Notes: a model not told the origin generated them from the letters alone. A stretch of DNA of 64,000 nucleotides from Nocardioides sp. 503 (GCF_004522095.1 NZ_SPUI01000003.1:124001-188000), one strand, 5' to 3'; shown: positions 7,240-16,351, numbered from the stretch's first letter. Made by a program: numbers and translations.

Positions 7240-10200
7240 TCAGCCGCGACGCCGCTTCACGGTGTAGCGCACCGTGGTCGACGCGCTGTTGCCCGCGCGG
7301 TCGACGGCGGTCGCGACCACGGTGTAGCGGTTGCCGCTGCGCGTCCGACGGAGCGTGCACGACGCGACGCCCGACAGCGAGTCCGTGCCGACGCAGCGCG
7401 GCTTGGGCGCCCGACCGGTGTAGACCTTGCGGTGCTTGACGCCGGCGACCCTCACCTTCGGGTCCACCCGGTCGATGTCGACGTCGGTCACGGCGACGGC
7501 GGCCGAGCCGCCGTCCCCGGTCCCGACGGTGCGGGTCACCGACTGGTTCGCCCGGCTGGCGGACAGGGTCACCGGAGCCGGGCACGGCGTCGTCAGGGCG
7601 GAGCTGCCGGCGGCGCAGGTGAAGGTCACCGTGACCGGCGTCCGGTACCAGCCCGAGCGGCTGCGAGGAGCGCTCGAGGTCACGCGGGCCGTGATCGCCG
7701 GGTCGGTGCGGGTGGCCTCACCCGCGGAGCCGGCGAGGTCGTCGCTGCCGGAGTACGTGGCCGTGACCGTGTGCGTCGTCCCGGTGGCGAGGACCCGGTC
7801 CACCTGGGCGACGCCGCCCACGACCGGCGCGGTGCCCACCGGGGTGCCGTCGGCGACGAAGGTGACGGTGCCGCTCGGGGTGCCGGCGCCCGGGGCCGTC
7901 ACGGCGACCGACGCCGTCAGGGTGTCCGGACCGATCACGACCTCGGTGGCGGTCAGGGCCTTGCCCACCGCGACCGACTGGGTGTCGGAGCCGGCGAGGT
8001 GGCCGGGGCCGCCCGCCTGGTCGGCGTCCACGACGCAGGTGCCCGGGTGGTCGAAGCGCACGGTCGCGCCGCTGATCGAGCAGACGGTGCTCGCGGCCGC
8101 GTCGATGGAGAGGACGACCGGGTTGCCCGAGGCGCCGCCCGTCGCGGTCACGTCGTACGTCTGCCCGACGACCGGCGCGGCCGGCGGCGTGGAGGTGATG
8201 TCGACGGCCTGCGGCGCCGCCGGGGGGACGGTGCAGCCGACGGTGCCGGCCCGCAGCGCGTGGCCGTCGGTGGCGGCGTCGTCGGCCCAGAAGACCGGCT
8301 TGCTGCCGGCCACGCACTCGGCCTGCGGCGTCGTCGTGAAGCCCTCGTTGTTGAGGTTCGGCATGCCGCTGGGCCGCTCGTAGTAGGCGCCGGCGACGAA
8401 GGTGCCCTGGGTGGCACCCGGGGCGGTGTCGATGCCGAAGCGCGACGAGCGACCGCCGCAGGTGTCGTCGCAGACGACCCACAGCTTCTGGGTCTCGGCC
8501 TCGAAGTGCAGGTCCATCACGCCGGGGAAGCCGCTGGCGAACGACGCGACCTGGGTGAAGGTGCCCGCGGAGTGGTCGAGGGCGTAGGCGTAGACCCGCC
8601 CGTTGCCCTCGAGCGCGACGAGGAAGAGGCCGGTGCCGTGGTTGGCGTAGGTGCCCGGCGAGTACGCTGCCCCGGTGGCCTCGTCCTTGAAGCCCTGCGC
8701 GGTCAGGTAGCTGTCCGGCACCCAGGCGATGCCCTCGAGGCCGGCGTTGGCGGCGACGGTGGGCAGGTCCGCGGTGAGGTTCCACTCGTGGGTGGCGGTG
8801 AGCGGGCCGGCGCCGCTGGGGTCGAAGCGCAGGATCGCGGGCCGGCTGACGCCGCTGGCGGTGTTGTCGCGCTCGGTGGCGACGTAGACGCCGCCGCTGG
8901 CGCCGCTGCCGGTCAGGGTGACGCCCTCGCTGTCGGGGGTGCCGGCACCACCGGGGTAGCGCAGTGCCTTGCCTGCGGCCCAGCCGTTGCTGGGGTCGCG
9001 GCCCCAGCGGGCGCCGTCCCAGACCAGGCGCTCGAGCACGCCGTCGCCGTTGTTGACGGCCCACAGCACGCCGCGCTCGGCCGAGCCCGACCCCTCGTAC
9101 GCCAGGCCGCTCACGTCGCCGCCGAGCGCGCCCGCCTCGTCGACCGTCGTGACGGCCGAGCCCCCGGGCCAGGGGCCGGCGACGATGTCACCGGCGCAGA
9201 CGTTGGCCGCACCCTTGGTCGCGACCTGGGTCGTGGCGAAGGCGCCGGTGCCGTTGGGGCAGCGGCCGTACGTCGTGGCGGCGTGCGCCGTCCACGTGTG
9301 GGAGTCGACGAGGGTCGTGCCGTCCGCGGCGAAGAGCCGCACGGAGTCGCTGCCGCCGAGCCCGAAGACGAAGCTCGCCTCGTCCAGGACCAGGTAGCCG
9401 CCGGCCGGGATGGTGGAGGCGGCGGGCAGCGTGTAGCCGGCCCCCTCGGCGCTGTCGCGCAGCACCCACCCGCTCACGTCGGCGGCGCCGGCGCCGTTGT
9501 TGACGAGCTCGACCCAGTCGCCGGGGGTGCCGCCGCTGGACTCCACCTCGTTGACCCGGACGGGGCTGGAGCAGTCGTTGGCCGCGCCCTTGGTCGTGGA
9601 CGTGGTGGTCGTGAAGGCGCCAGTGCCGTCGGGGCAGCGGCCGTAGCTCGTCGCCGCGTGGGTGGCCCAGGTGTAGGAGGCGACCGGCGTCGTGGCGTCG
9701 GTGGCGAAGAGACGCACGGAGTCGGCGCCGCCGAGGCCGAAGCCGAAGTCGGCCTCGACGAAGACGTAGTAGCCGCCGGGGGCGACCGTGGTGCCCGCGG
9801 GCACGGTGAAGAACGCGTGGGTGTCGTCGCCGTCCTTGAACTTGAAGCCCGAGATGTCGACCGCGGTCGTGCCGGTGTTGATGACCTCGGCCCAGTCGCC
9901 GACCGGGTCGCCGTTGGACTCCACCTCGTTGAAGGTCACGCCGGCAGGTGCCACGACGCCGCAGTCGTTGGCCGCGCCGCGCGTGATGGTCGTCGTGGTG
10001 GTGAACGCGCCGGTGCCGTTCGGGCACCGCCCGTAGGTCGTCCCGGCCGCGTGCGCCGTCCAGGCGTAGGAGTCGAGGACCGTCGTGCCGTCGGTCCCGA
10101 AGAGACGCACGGTGTCGGACCCGCCGAGACCGAAGCCCGCGGCGGTGTCGACGTCGACCGCCAGCAGCCCGCCGGCGGGGATCGTCGTGCCCGCGGGCAC

Positions 10201-10839
10201 CTCGACGAACGGGTGGGTGTCGTCGGCGTCCTTGAGCTTGAGCCCCGACGCGTCCACGGGCGAGGCGCTCGGGTTGACCAGCTCGACCCAGTCGAGGACG
10301 CCCGTGCCGCCGCTGGACTCGATCTCGTTGAGGCGCACGGGGCTGGAGCAGTCGTTGGCCGCGCCCTTGGTGGAGGTGGTCGTCGTGCGGAAGGCGCCGG
10401 TGGCGTCGGGGCAGCGGCCGTAGGTCGTGCCCGCGGCGTGGGCGGTCCAGGTGTGGGAGTCGATCAGGGTGGCGCCGTCGGCGCTGTAGAGCCGGATGCT
10501 GTCGCTGGCGCCGAGGCCGAAGTTGGCGGGGTTGGCCTTGTCGTCCACGTCGACCGCCAGGAAGCCACCGGCCGCGATCACCGTCCCGGACGGGAGGGCC
10601 AGGGTGCGCGTGTCGTCGTTGTCCTTGAGCCGCAGCCCGGACACGTCCGTGGGCGTCGTGCCGTGGTTGACCAGCTCGACCCAGTCGGAGGTGTCGCCGT
10701 TGGACTCCACCTCGTTGACCGCGATGCTCGTCAGCGGATCGGCGGCCGAGGCGGACGGCGCCGTCGCGGCGAGCAGCCCGGCCCCCAGGAGAGCGGCCAG
10801 GACGGCGGACAGGAGCGGGCGGCGCGGCGCAGCGGGCAC
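7240..10839 (-). CDS. Secreted protein with four lamin-tail domains, beta-propeller and Ig-like modules
   Basis: About 1199 residues. Signal peptide 1-32 ends PSASA before ADP. Four tandem lamin-tail domains, each opening NE(V/I)ES(N/S)G and closing YGRCP(D/N) then KGAAN(D/V)C, repeat every ~390 bases between about 10725 and 9180, each with one Cys pair. Next comes a propeller-like region (ERGVLWAVNNGDG, GLEGIAWVPD; like the esterase-like phytase/SdiA-regulated families), then bacterial Ig-like repeats and a basic C-terminus ending VKRRRG. I chose the GTG at 10839 because GAGGAA lies seven bases upstream and it places the signal peptide at the N-terminus; a frame-extended start at 10959 would bury it. 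Likely cell-surface or extracellular; substrate unknown. Confidence 0.88.
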   Translation of the reverse strand: MPAAPRRPLLSAVLAALLGAGLLAATAPSASAADPLTSIAVNEVESNGDTSDWVELVNHGTTPTDVSGLRLKDNDDTRTLALPSGTVIAAGGFLAVDVDDKANPANFGLGASDSIRLYSADGATLIDSHTWTAHAAGTTYGRCPDATGAFRTTTTSTKGAANDCSSPVRLNEIESSGGTGVLDWVELVNPSASPVDASGLKLKDADDTHPFVEVPAGTTIPAGGLLAVDVDTAAGFGLGGSDTVRLFGTDGTTVLDSYAWTAHAAGTTYGRCPNGTGAFTTTTTITRGAANDCGVVAPAGVTFNEVESNGDPVGDWAEVINTGTTAVDISGFKFKDGDDTHAFFTVPAGTTVAPGGYYVFVEADFGFGLGGADSVRLFATDATTPVASYTWATHAATSYGRCPDGTGAFTTTTSTTKGAANDCSSPVRVNEVESSGGTPGDWVELVNNGAGAADVSGWVLRDSAEGAGYTLPAASTIPAGGYLVLDEASFVFGLGGSDSVRLFAADGTTLVDSHTWTAHAATTYGRCPNGTGAFATTQVATKGAANVCAGDIVAGPWPGGSAVTTVDEAGALGGDVSGLAYEGSGSAERGVLWAVNNGDGVLERLVWDGARWGRDPSNGWAAGKALRYPGGAGTPDSEGVTLTGSGASGGVYVATERDNTASGVSRPAILRFDPSGAGPLTATHEWNLTADLPTVAANAGLEGIAWVPDSYLTAQGFKDEATGAAYSPGTYANHGTGLFLVALEGNGRVYAYALDHSAGTFTQVASFASGFPGVMDLHFEAETQKLWVVCDDTCGGRSSRFGIDTAPGATQGTFVAGAYYERPSGMPNLNNEGFTTTPQAECVAGSKPVFWADDAATDGHALRAGTVGCTVPPAAPQAVDITSTPPAAPVVGQTYDVTATGGASGNPVVLSIDAAASTVCSISGATVRFDHPGTCVVDADQAGGPGHLAGSDTQSVAVGKALTATEVVIGPDTLTASVAVTAPGAGTPSGTVTFVADGTPVGTAPVVGGVAQVDRVLATGTTHTVTATYSGSDDLAGSAGEATRTDPAITARVTSSAPRSRSGWYRTPVTVTFTCAAGSSALTTPCPAPVTLSASRANQSVTRTVGTGDGGSAAVAVTDVDIDRVDPKVRVAGVKHRKVYTGRAPKPRCVGTDSLSGVASCTLRRTRSGNRYTVVATAVDRAGNSASTTVRYTVKRRRG

Positions 10840-10980
10840 GGAGGGTTCCTCGGAGGTCGGCGGTCGACCCGGTAGTGGGTCGAGCGCTGGAAGCCTCGGG
10901 GAGCCCGGAGTCGCCCGGATGAACACACCGCGAACACGCGGCGGAGCGCGTGGGGCCACTCGGGGCCGCGACGGTCCGCG

Positions 10981-11298
10981 TCAGTCGGCGTACGTCGCCA
11001 GCGGCCAGCCGCCGGCGGCCAGCTGCGCCGAGACCCGCCGGACGTCCTCGTCGGTCGCGTCCTGGAGCGCCTGCGTGCGCACCATCTCGTGGATGTCCCG
11101 CTCGGTGACCGTGCCGCCCTCGGCGTCGACCTGGGCGGCCAGCTGGCCGGCGATCAGGTCGACGTCCTCGTCGGTGAGCTGGCGGCGCAGCACGCCCAGC
11201 AGGGCGACGTAGTCGCGGGCGGGGATGCCCTGCGGGTAGCCGGCGCGCAGCCAGGCCAGCACCCGGGTGCGCAGCGGCTCCTGCTCCGGGACGCTCAC
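10981..11298 (-). CDS. DUF3349-like small protein
   Basis: 105 residues, mostly helical and soluble. LAWLRAGYPQGIPARDYVALL followed by a Leu/Arg-rich helix resembles the actinobacterial DUF3349 family (function unknown). The second half repeats an XDxDVxxIxxQLA-like pattern (DEDVDLIAGQLAA, DEDVRRVSAQLAA), suggesting an internal duplication of a short helical hairpin. The GTG at 11298 overlaps the preceding stop as GTGA, so it is co-translated with the small membrane protein and, through it, belongs to the phosphate transporter operon. Confidence 0.75.
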   Translation of the reverse strand: MSVPEQEPLRTRVLAWLRAGYPQGIPARDYVALLGVLRRQLTDEDVDLIAGQLAAQVDAEGGTVTERDIHEMVRTQALQDATDEDVRRVSAQLAAGGWPLATYAD

Positions 11299-11606
11299 GA
11301 CTTGTCCACCAGGGTCGGGATCCCGGACCCGAAGTCCAGCTCCTTGCCGAAGCCGGAGGCCAGGATGAAGGTCAGGCCCAGGACGATGCCGAGGATCACG
11401 ACGAGGAAGCACGCGCCGGCGAGCACGGTCCCCAAGGGCTTGGCAGCAGCCGGGCCGCCGTCCGCGCCCGAGGTCGTCGCCCCGCCGCCGGCGTAGGCCA
11501 GCGAGCGGATGCCGGCGGCGAACACCGCCGGCAGCCCGGCGCCCAGCAGCACACCGACGAGCACCACCTGCCAGCCCGCCTCGAACGCGAAGCCGAAGTT
11601 CTCCAT
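11295..11606 (-). CDS. Small membrane protein of the PiT operon
   Basis: 103 residues with two hydrophobic spans (about 9-33 and 60-85) separated by a Gly/Ala-rich loop. No enzyme motif. It starts 12 bases after the phosphate transporter stop and overlaps the DUF3349-like gene by four bases; such small two-span proteins accompany PiT transporters in actinobacteria. A role as an accessory or regulatory subunit is inferred only from position. Confidence 0.75.
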   Translation of the reverse strand: MENFGFAFEAGWQVVLVGVLLGAGLPAVFAAGIRSLAYAGGGATTSGADGGPAAAKPLGTVLAGACFLVVILGIVLGLTFILASGFGKELDFGSGIPTLVDKS

Positions 11607-11618
11607 GGTCCGTGCCTC

Positions 11619-12827
11619 CTAGGCCGCCGCCGGCACGGGCCGGCTCGGCTCGTGCCAGTCGTCGTTGACGTTGTGGGCGCCGACCGGCTCGTGGTGGGCG
11701 CGCCACCACATGCCGGCCGCGCCGAGAGCGAGCAGGAGCGTCACCGCGACCGCGCCGAGCCCGCCGCCCAGCAGGTCGGCGAGGTACCAGGTGGCCGCGC
11801 CGACGGCGGCGGCCGCGGGCAGCGTGACCACCCAGGCGACCAGCATCCGGCCCGCGACCCTCCAGCGCACTTGGGCGCCGGGGCGTCCCAGGCCGGTCCC
11901 GAGGATGGAGCCGGTGGCGACGTGGGTGGTGGACAGCGCCATGCCCAGGTGGCTGGAGGCCAGGATGATCGCGGCCGAGCTGCTCTCGGCGGCGAGGCCC
12001 TGCGGCGACTCGATCTCGACGAGCCCCTTGCCGAGGGTGCGGATGATCCGCCAGCCGCCCAGCCAGGTGCCGGCGGCGATGGAGATCGCGCAGCACGCCT
12101 TGACCCAGAACGGCACCGAGGCGGTGTCGGACCAGTGGCCCGACGCCAGCAGGGCCAGCGTGATGACGCCCATCGTCTTCTGCGCGTCGTTGGTGCCGTG
12201 CGCGAGCGAGACCAGCGAGGCGGTGGTGATCTGGCCCCAGCGGAAGCCGCGCTCGGTGAACCGCTCCGCGACCCCGCGCGTGATCCGGTAGATCAGCCAG
12301 GTGCCGAGCGCCGCCACGAGCGCCGCGATGACCGGCGACATCAGCGCCGGGAGCACGACCTTGCCGAGCACCCCGTCGAGCTCCTCGCCGTTGCCGAGCC
12401 AGTTGACCCCGCCCCAGCCGAGGCCGGCGATCGCGGCGCCGATCAGCCCGCCGAACAGCGCGTGCGAGGAGCTGGAGGGCAGGCCGAGCAGCCAGGTGAG
12501 CAGGTTCCAGGCAATGCCACCGACGAGGCCCGCCAGGACGATGAGCAGGAGCGGCGAGCCGCCGTCGGTGAGGTACTCCGAGCGCGGTGCCCCCGAGGAG
12601 TCCTGGATCTCGACCACCGCGTTGGTGACGGTGAGCGCCACCTCGATGGAGAGGAAGGCGCCGACCAGGTTGAGGGCCGCCGACAGCAGGACCGCCGTGC
12701 GCGGGGCCAGCGCGCCCGTCGAGATGGAGGTGGCCATCGCGTTGCCGGTGTCGTGGAAGCCGTTGGTGAAGTCGAAGGCCAGCGCCACGGCGACGACCAG
12801 GAGGAGGATGACCAGCGATTCGCTCAC
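11619..12827 (-). CDS. pit: PiT family inorganic phosphate transporter
   Basis: 402 residues of multi-span membrane protein. The N-terminal half carries FDFTNGFHDTGNAMATSI and the C-terminal half SLAHGTNDAQKTMGV, the duplicated PiT signature (GANDVAN-like) that forms the phosphate/cation site; LGLPSSSSHALFGGLIGA is the matching conserved hairpin. PiT proteins import metal-phosphate complexes with low affinity, driven by protons. It is first in a three-gene minus-strand operon. The start ATG at 12827 directly precedes the first hydrophobic helix. Confidence 0.95.
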   Translation of the reverse strand: MSESLVILLLVVAVALAFDFTNGFHDTGNAMATSISTGALAPRTAVLLSAALNLVGAFLSIEVALTVTNAVVEIQDSSGAPRSEYLTDGGSPLLLIVLAGLVGGIAWNLLTWLLGLPSSSSHALFGGLIGAAIAGLGWGGVNWLGNGEELDGVLGKVVLPALMSPVIAALVAALGTWLIYRITRGVAERFTERGFRWGQITTASLVSLAHGTNDAQKTMGVITLALLASGHWSDTASVPFWVKACCAISIAAGTWLGGWRIIRTLGKGLVEIESPQGLAAESSSAAIILASSHLGMALSTTHVATGSILGTGLGRPGAQVRWRVAGRMLVAWVVTLPAAAAVGAATWYLADLLGGGLGAVAVTLLLALGAAGMWWRAHHEPVGAHNVNDDWHEPSRPVPAAA

Positions 12828-12900
12828 GCCCCCACGCTTCGCCTGTTGTGGGCGGGTGGAAACCCCTGCGCGGCGTTGTTCAGCCGGTGTTCATCCGCAC

Positions 12901-12966
12901 GGCGTCCGGCTCGGAGGTGCTCGAGGTTGCGCAGCAACCGTCTCGAGACCCGGGGAGCCGGACGCC
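12901..12966. repeat. REP-like nested stem-loop between secreted-protein gene and pit
   Basis: GGCGTCCGGCTC (12901-12912) pairs exactly with GAGCCGGACGCC (12955-12966). Inside, GGTTGC (12925-12930), GCA, GCAACC (12934-12939) forms a second hairpin, flanked by CTCGAG on both sides. On the minus strand the core reads TCTCGAGACGGTTGCTGCGC, which resembles a dispersed palindromic repeat I recall from several actinobacterial genomes. It lies 3' of the secreted-protein gene and 5' of pit, so it could end the first transcript. Confidence 0.6.
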
Positions 12967-12984
12967 ATCCGGCTGACAGGTCAC

Positions 12985-13638
12985 TCAGTCGCTGAACGCC
13001 TCGACCTCGCAGCTGCGCTCGATGCTCGCCGAGTCGTCCGGCACCGGGGTGTCCGTGGCGTCGTAGGTCCAGCCCAGTCCGTCGGGGTAGACGCTGGTGT
13101 CGTGGTAGAGGTGCACGGCGATGCCGTGGGCGCGCAGGCACGCGACGTTGGCCTCGGAGTCCGCGACGTAGTCGGGGTTGTGGCGCGGGTCGGTCTCGAC
13201 GGGCAGCCGGGGCAGCACGTCCTCGCAGGCGGCCTTCGCGGCGGCGGGGACCGGGTCCGCGACGGGCGTGGGGCCGACGCCGGTCCTCGCGGGACCGCGG
13301 ACGTCCTTGGCCCACGTCGCGCCGTGGTCGACCAGGCACTGCTGCCAGGCACCGATGCGCGACTCGCGCACGGCGTCGGTCTCGCCGAGCTGCATCTGCG
13401 GGCTGACCGCCTCGGCGGGGGCGGCGGGGGCGGCACGGGCCGGCCGCGGCGCCTGGGCCGCGGCGCGGGCGGGCGCCGGCGCCGCCCCTGCCGGGCGGTC
13501 GTCGGAGGGGGCCGTGCCGTCGGCGGCGCCGGCGCTGCCGCCGCCGGCCGCGAGCCCGACCAGCACGGCGACCGCCGCGAGGACGGCGAGGAGAAGGGAC
13601 AGGGTGGTGGCGCGTCTGGCGCCCGGGGTGTGGGTCAT
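12985..13638 (-). CDS. Secreted Cys-containing protein, unknown function
   Basis: 217 residues. A hydrophobic N-terminal span (about 10-32) ends SAGAADG, so it is exported; there is no lipobox. An Ala/Pro-rich linker (about 40-75) precedes a compact C-terminal domain with four cysteines (QQCLVDHG, KAACEDV, VACLRAHG, RSCEVEA), probably two disulfides. The CLxxHG motif occurs twice, as in several uncharacterised actinobacterial lipoproteins. It is divergent from the two-component system beginning at 13750 with 111 bases between, so it may be sensed by or regulated by that system. Function unknown. Confidence 0.75.
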   Translation of the reverse strand: MTHTPGARRATTLSLLLAVLAAVAVLVGLAAGGGSAGAADGTAPSDDRPAGAAPAPARAAAQAPRPARAAPAAPAEAVSPQMQLGETDAVRESRIGAWQQCLVDHGATWAKDVRGPARTGVGPTPVADPVPAAAKAACEDVLPRLPVETDPRHNPDYVADSEANVACLRAHGIAVHLYHDTSVYPDGLGWTYDATDTPVPDDSASIERSCEVEAFSD

Positions 13639-13737
13639 GGCCAGGAACCTAGGAAGCAGATGTCAGGCAATTGTCAGGAAGTCGTGTGCCTTTGGTCGTG
13701 GCGCCCGCTTCCGCCCGGTCGGGCGGCCGGCCGTTCC

Positions 13738-13743
13738 TAGACT
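13738..13743 (+). promoter_or_regulatory. TANNNT -10 box for leaderless response-regulator mRNA
   Basis: TAGACT ends six bases before the ATG at 13750, with no Shine-Dalgarno between. That spacing puts the transcription start at or within a base of the start codon. Confidence 0.5.
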
Positions 13744-13749
13744 CGCCTC

Positions 13750-14445
13750 ATGGCAGCACGGGTGGTCGTCGCCGAGGACGACATGAAGCAGGCGGAGCTC
13801 CTGCGCCGCTACCTCGAGCACGACGGCCACGACGTCGTCGCGGTCCACGACGGCGTCCAGGCGCTGGCGGCCGCGCGGACCGTCTCCCCCGACCTCGTGG
13901 TGCTGGACGTGATGATGCCGGGGCTCGACGGGCTCTCGGTCTGCCGGGCGCTGCGCGCGGAGTCGGACGTGGCGATCCTGATGCTCACCGCCCGGGTGTC
14001 CGAGGACGACCTCCTCCTGGGCCTCGAGCTCGGCGCCGACGACTACCTCACCAAGCCCTACAGCCCGCGCGAGCTGGTCGCGCGCGTGCGCACCCTGCTG
14101 CGCCGCACGACCTCTGCCGACCGGACCCGTGCTGACAAGGTGCTGCGGGTCGGCGACCTCGAGGTCGACCCCGTGCGCCACGAGGTGAGCCTGGGCGGGC
14201 GGGCGGTGGACTGCACGCCCGGGGAGTTCGCGGTGCTCGCGCTCTTCGCCCGGGAGCCCGGGCGGGTGTTCTCCCGCGACCAGGTGATCAGCCACGTGCA
14301 CGGCGTCGACGGCTACCTCACCACCCGCACCGTGGACGTGCACGTCATGAACCTGCGCCGCAAGCTCGAGGACGACGCCCGGCGGCCGACGCGGCTGCTG
14401 ACGGTCTACGGCGTCGGCTACAAGCTGGCGGCGGCCGGTGGGTGA
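13750..14445 (+). CDS. OmpR/PhoB-family response regulator
   Basis: 231 residues. The receiver domain (1-117) has acidic pocket E9-D10-D11, phosphoacceptor D53 (VVLDVMMPG), Thr in MLTARV and the Lys in LTKPYSPREL. The winged-helix domain (about 132-228) carries FAVLALFAREPGRVFSRDQVI and TVDVHVMNLRRKLEDD, the OmpR-type DNA-recognition region. Its stop overlaps the kinase gene by eight bases, so the pair is co-translated. It probably autoregulates and may control the divergent secreted protein; targets are not visible. Confidence 0.95.
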   Translation: MAARVVVAEDDMKQAELLRRYLEHDGHDVVAVHDGVQALAAARTVSPDLVVLDVMMPGLDGLSVCRALRAESDVAILMLTARVSEDDLLLGLELGADDYLTKPYSPRELVARVRTLLRRTTSADRTRADKVLRVGDLEVDPVRHEVSLGGRAVDCTPGEFAVLALFAREPGRVFSRDQVISHVHGVDGYLTTRTVDVHVMNLRRKLEDDARRPTRLLTVYGVGYKLAAAGG

Positions 14446-16351
14446 GTTGCCGGTGGGTGAGCGAGCCGCCGTACCGCTGCGACGCAGCCTGGTCCTGCGG
14501 CTCTTCGCCCTGGTGACGGCGGTCGCCGTGGTCGCGGTCGGTCTCACCGCCTGGCTCACCGTGCGCACCACGGCCGTCGGTCTCCGCCAGGAGCAGGGCG
14601 AGGCGGTGCGCGCCGGAGCCCGCGTCGAGGACGCGCTGCACGACTACGCCGCCACGCACCCGAGCTGGTCGCAGGTCGGCCCACTGGTCGACCGGCTCGC
14701 CCGGGCCGGCAGCCGGATCACCCTGGTGGGCGCCGACGGGCGGGTGCTCGCCGACTCGGCGGACGGGGAGGTGCCGGTCCCCGACGGCCCCTCCACCGTG
14801 ATCGACGTCTTCGACGTGGCGCCGGTGCCCGACCCGGTCCCCGACCAGGCGGCGCAGGAGGAGTCCCCCGGGCCCGCACCCGTCGACCAGTGCCCGTCGG
14901 GCGGCGTCTGCGAGGTCGTCGCCGCGTCCACCGTGGGCCCCCCGCCCGGGGCGTCGCCCATCGACCCGCGCGTCGTCGGCCCGTTCGCGCTCACGGCCGC
15001 GGAGGCCGCGGAGTCGCACGCGCTCGCCCGCCGCGTGGCGTCCTGCCTCACTGACGAGCTGGAGACCGGCACCCAGGTGGTCGACCGGCCCAGCGGGCGG
15101 TCCTCGGTCACGTCGGACGGCCTGCCCTCGGCCGGCCCGCAGCCCAGCACCTCGCCGTGCGACCTGCGCGCGCTGCAGACGCCGTACGAGTCCGAGCGGG
15201 CGCCGCTGGCGCGCACCCAGCAGCTGGTGACGCGGTGCCTCGCCCGCGCCTCAGGGCCGGTGGTGACCCTGATGCCCGATCTCGGCTGGAGCCAGGCCCA
15301 GCCGCGCACGCCGTCGAGCGACCGGCTCGTGACCGCGTGCCTGACGGCCGCGCGGCGCCAGGTCCTGGCCCCGTACGCCGCCCCGGCGGCGCGGCTGTTC
15401 GTCTCCTCGACCCGGCAGGAGCCGACGTCGTTCCTGGACCTGTCGACGGGCAACCGGCTGCGGATCGGCGGGGTGGTGCTGCTCGTGCTCGTCCTGAGCC
15501 TGGGCTTCGCCGCCCTCGCCGGCCGTCAGCTCGTGCGGCCGCTCGCCGTGCTGGCGACGGCGGCCGGTCGCGTGCGGGAGGGCGACCTCGGCGCGCGCGC
15601 CCAGGTCCGGTCCCAGGACGAGATCGGCCGGGTCGCGGCCGCGTTCAACACGATGGCGGAGCGGCGCGAGGAGGCCGAGCGGCTGCGCAAGGCGATGGTG
15701 GGCGACGTGGCCCACGAGCTGCGCAACCCGATCAGCACCATGCGCGGCACCCTCGAGGCCGCGCAGGACGGGCTCGTGCCCACCGACCGCTCGCTGGTGG
15801 ACTCCCTCATGGAGGAGACCCTGCTGCTCCAGCACGTGGTGGAGGACCTGCGCGACCTCGCCGCCGCCGACGCCGGCGACCTGCGCATCGTGCGCGCCCC
15901 GGTGCTCGTCGCCGAGCTGCTCCGGCAGGTCGCGGGGGTCCACCTGGCCGATGCCGCCGCGGCCGGGGTGAGGGTCCTCGCCGATGCTCCCGACGACCTG
16001 GAGGTGGTGGGGGACGTCATGCGGCTGCGTCAGCTGCTCGGCAACCTGGTGACGAACGCCGTGCGCCACACGCCACCCGGCGGCACCGTCACCCTGTCCG
16101 GGCGCCGCGAGGGAGACGAGGTCGAGCTCGCCGTGACCGACGACGGCGAGGGCATCGCGGCGGGTGACCTCCCGCACGTGTTCGAGCGCTTCTGGCGCGC
16201 CGACCCCTCCCGCACCCGCGCCAGCGGCGGCAGCGGCCTGGGGCTGGCGATCGTGCGCCAGCTGGCCGAGGCCCACGGCGGCACCGTCAGCGTGGCCAGC
16301 AAGCCCGGCGACGGGGCCCGCTTCGCGGTCCGCCTCCCGGCCGTGGGCTGA
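14438..16351 (+). CDS. HAMP-containing sensor histidine kinase with large Cys-rich sensor domain
   Basis: 637 residues. Membrane segment 1 at about 17-41, an unusually long extracytoplasmic domain (about 45-340) containing six cysteines, membrane segment 2 at about 347-367, HAMP (DLGARAQVRSQDEIG), dimerisation/phosphoacceptor helix with H~426 (GDVAHELRNPISTM), and an ATPase domain with N-box NLVTNAVRHTPPGG, G1 DDGEGI, F-box FERFWRADPSR and G2 GGSGLGLAIV. I saw no cysteines in the cytoplasmic part. The GTG at 14438 overlaps the regulator gene; a GTG at 14453 is an alternative. The six extracellular Cys suggest disulfide stabilisation or a redox or envelope signal. Confidence 0.94.
   Translation: MGELPVGERAAVPLRRSLVLRLFALVTAVAVVAVGLTAWLTVRTTAVGLRQEQGEAVRAGARVEDALHDYAATHPSWSQVGPLVDRLARAGSRITLVGADGRVLADSADGEVPVPDGPSTVIDVFDVAPVPDPVPDQAAQEESPGPAPVDQCPSGGVCEVVAASTVGPPPGASPIDPRVVGPFALTAAEAAESHALARRVASCLTDELETGTQVVDRPSGRSSVTSDGLPSAGPQPSTSPCDLRALQTPYESERAPLARTQQLVTRCLARASGPVVTLMPDLGWSQAQPRTPSSDRLVTACLTAARRQVLAPYAAPAARLFVSSTRQEPTSFLDLSTGNRLRIGGVVLLVLVLSLGFAALAGRQLVRPLAVLATAAGRVREGDLGARAQVRSQDEIGRVAAAFNTMAERREEAERLRKAMVGDVAHELRNPISTMRGTLEAAQDGLVPTDRSLVDSLMEETLLLQHVVEDLRDLAAADAGDLRIVRAPVLVAELLRQVAGVHLADAAAAGVRVLADAPDDLEVVGDVMRLRQLLGNLVTNAVRHTPPGGTVTLSGRREGDEVELAVTDDGEGIAAGDLPHVFERFWRADPSRTRASGGSGLGLAIVRQLAEAHGGTVSVASKPGDGARFAVRLPAVG

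Noticed and set aside
3447..7439. Very long open frames on the plus strand opposite the synthetase (also opposite the lamin-tail gene at 7057-10875 and the 48908-51904 region).
   Set aside because: They are antisense to genes with clear motifs, are rich in Arg/Gly/Ala with no domain, and arise because stop codons are rare in complementary frames of GC-rich DNA.
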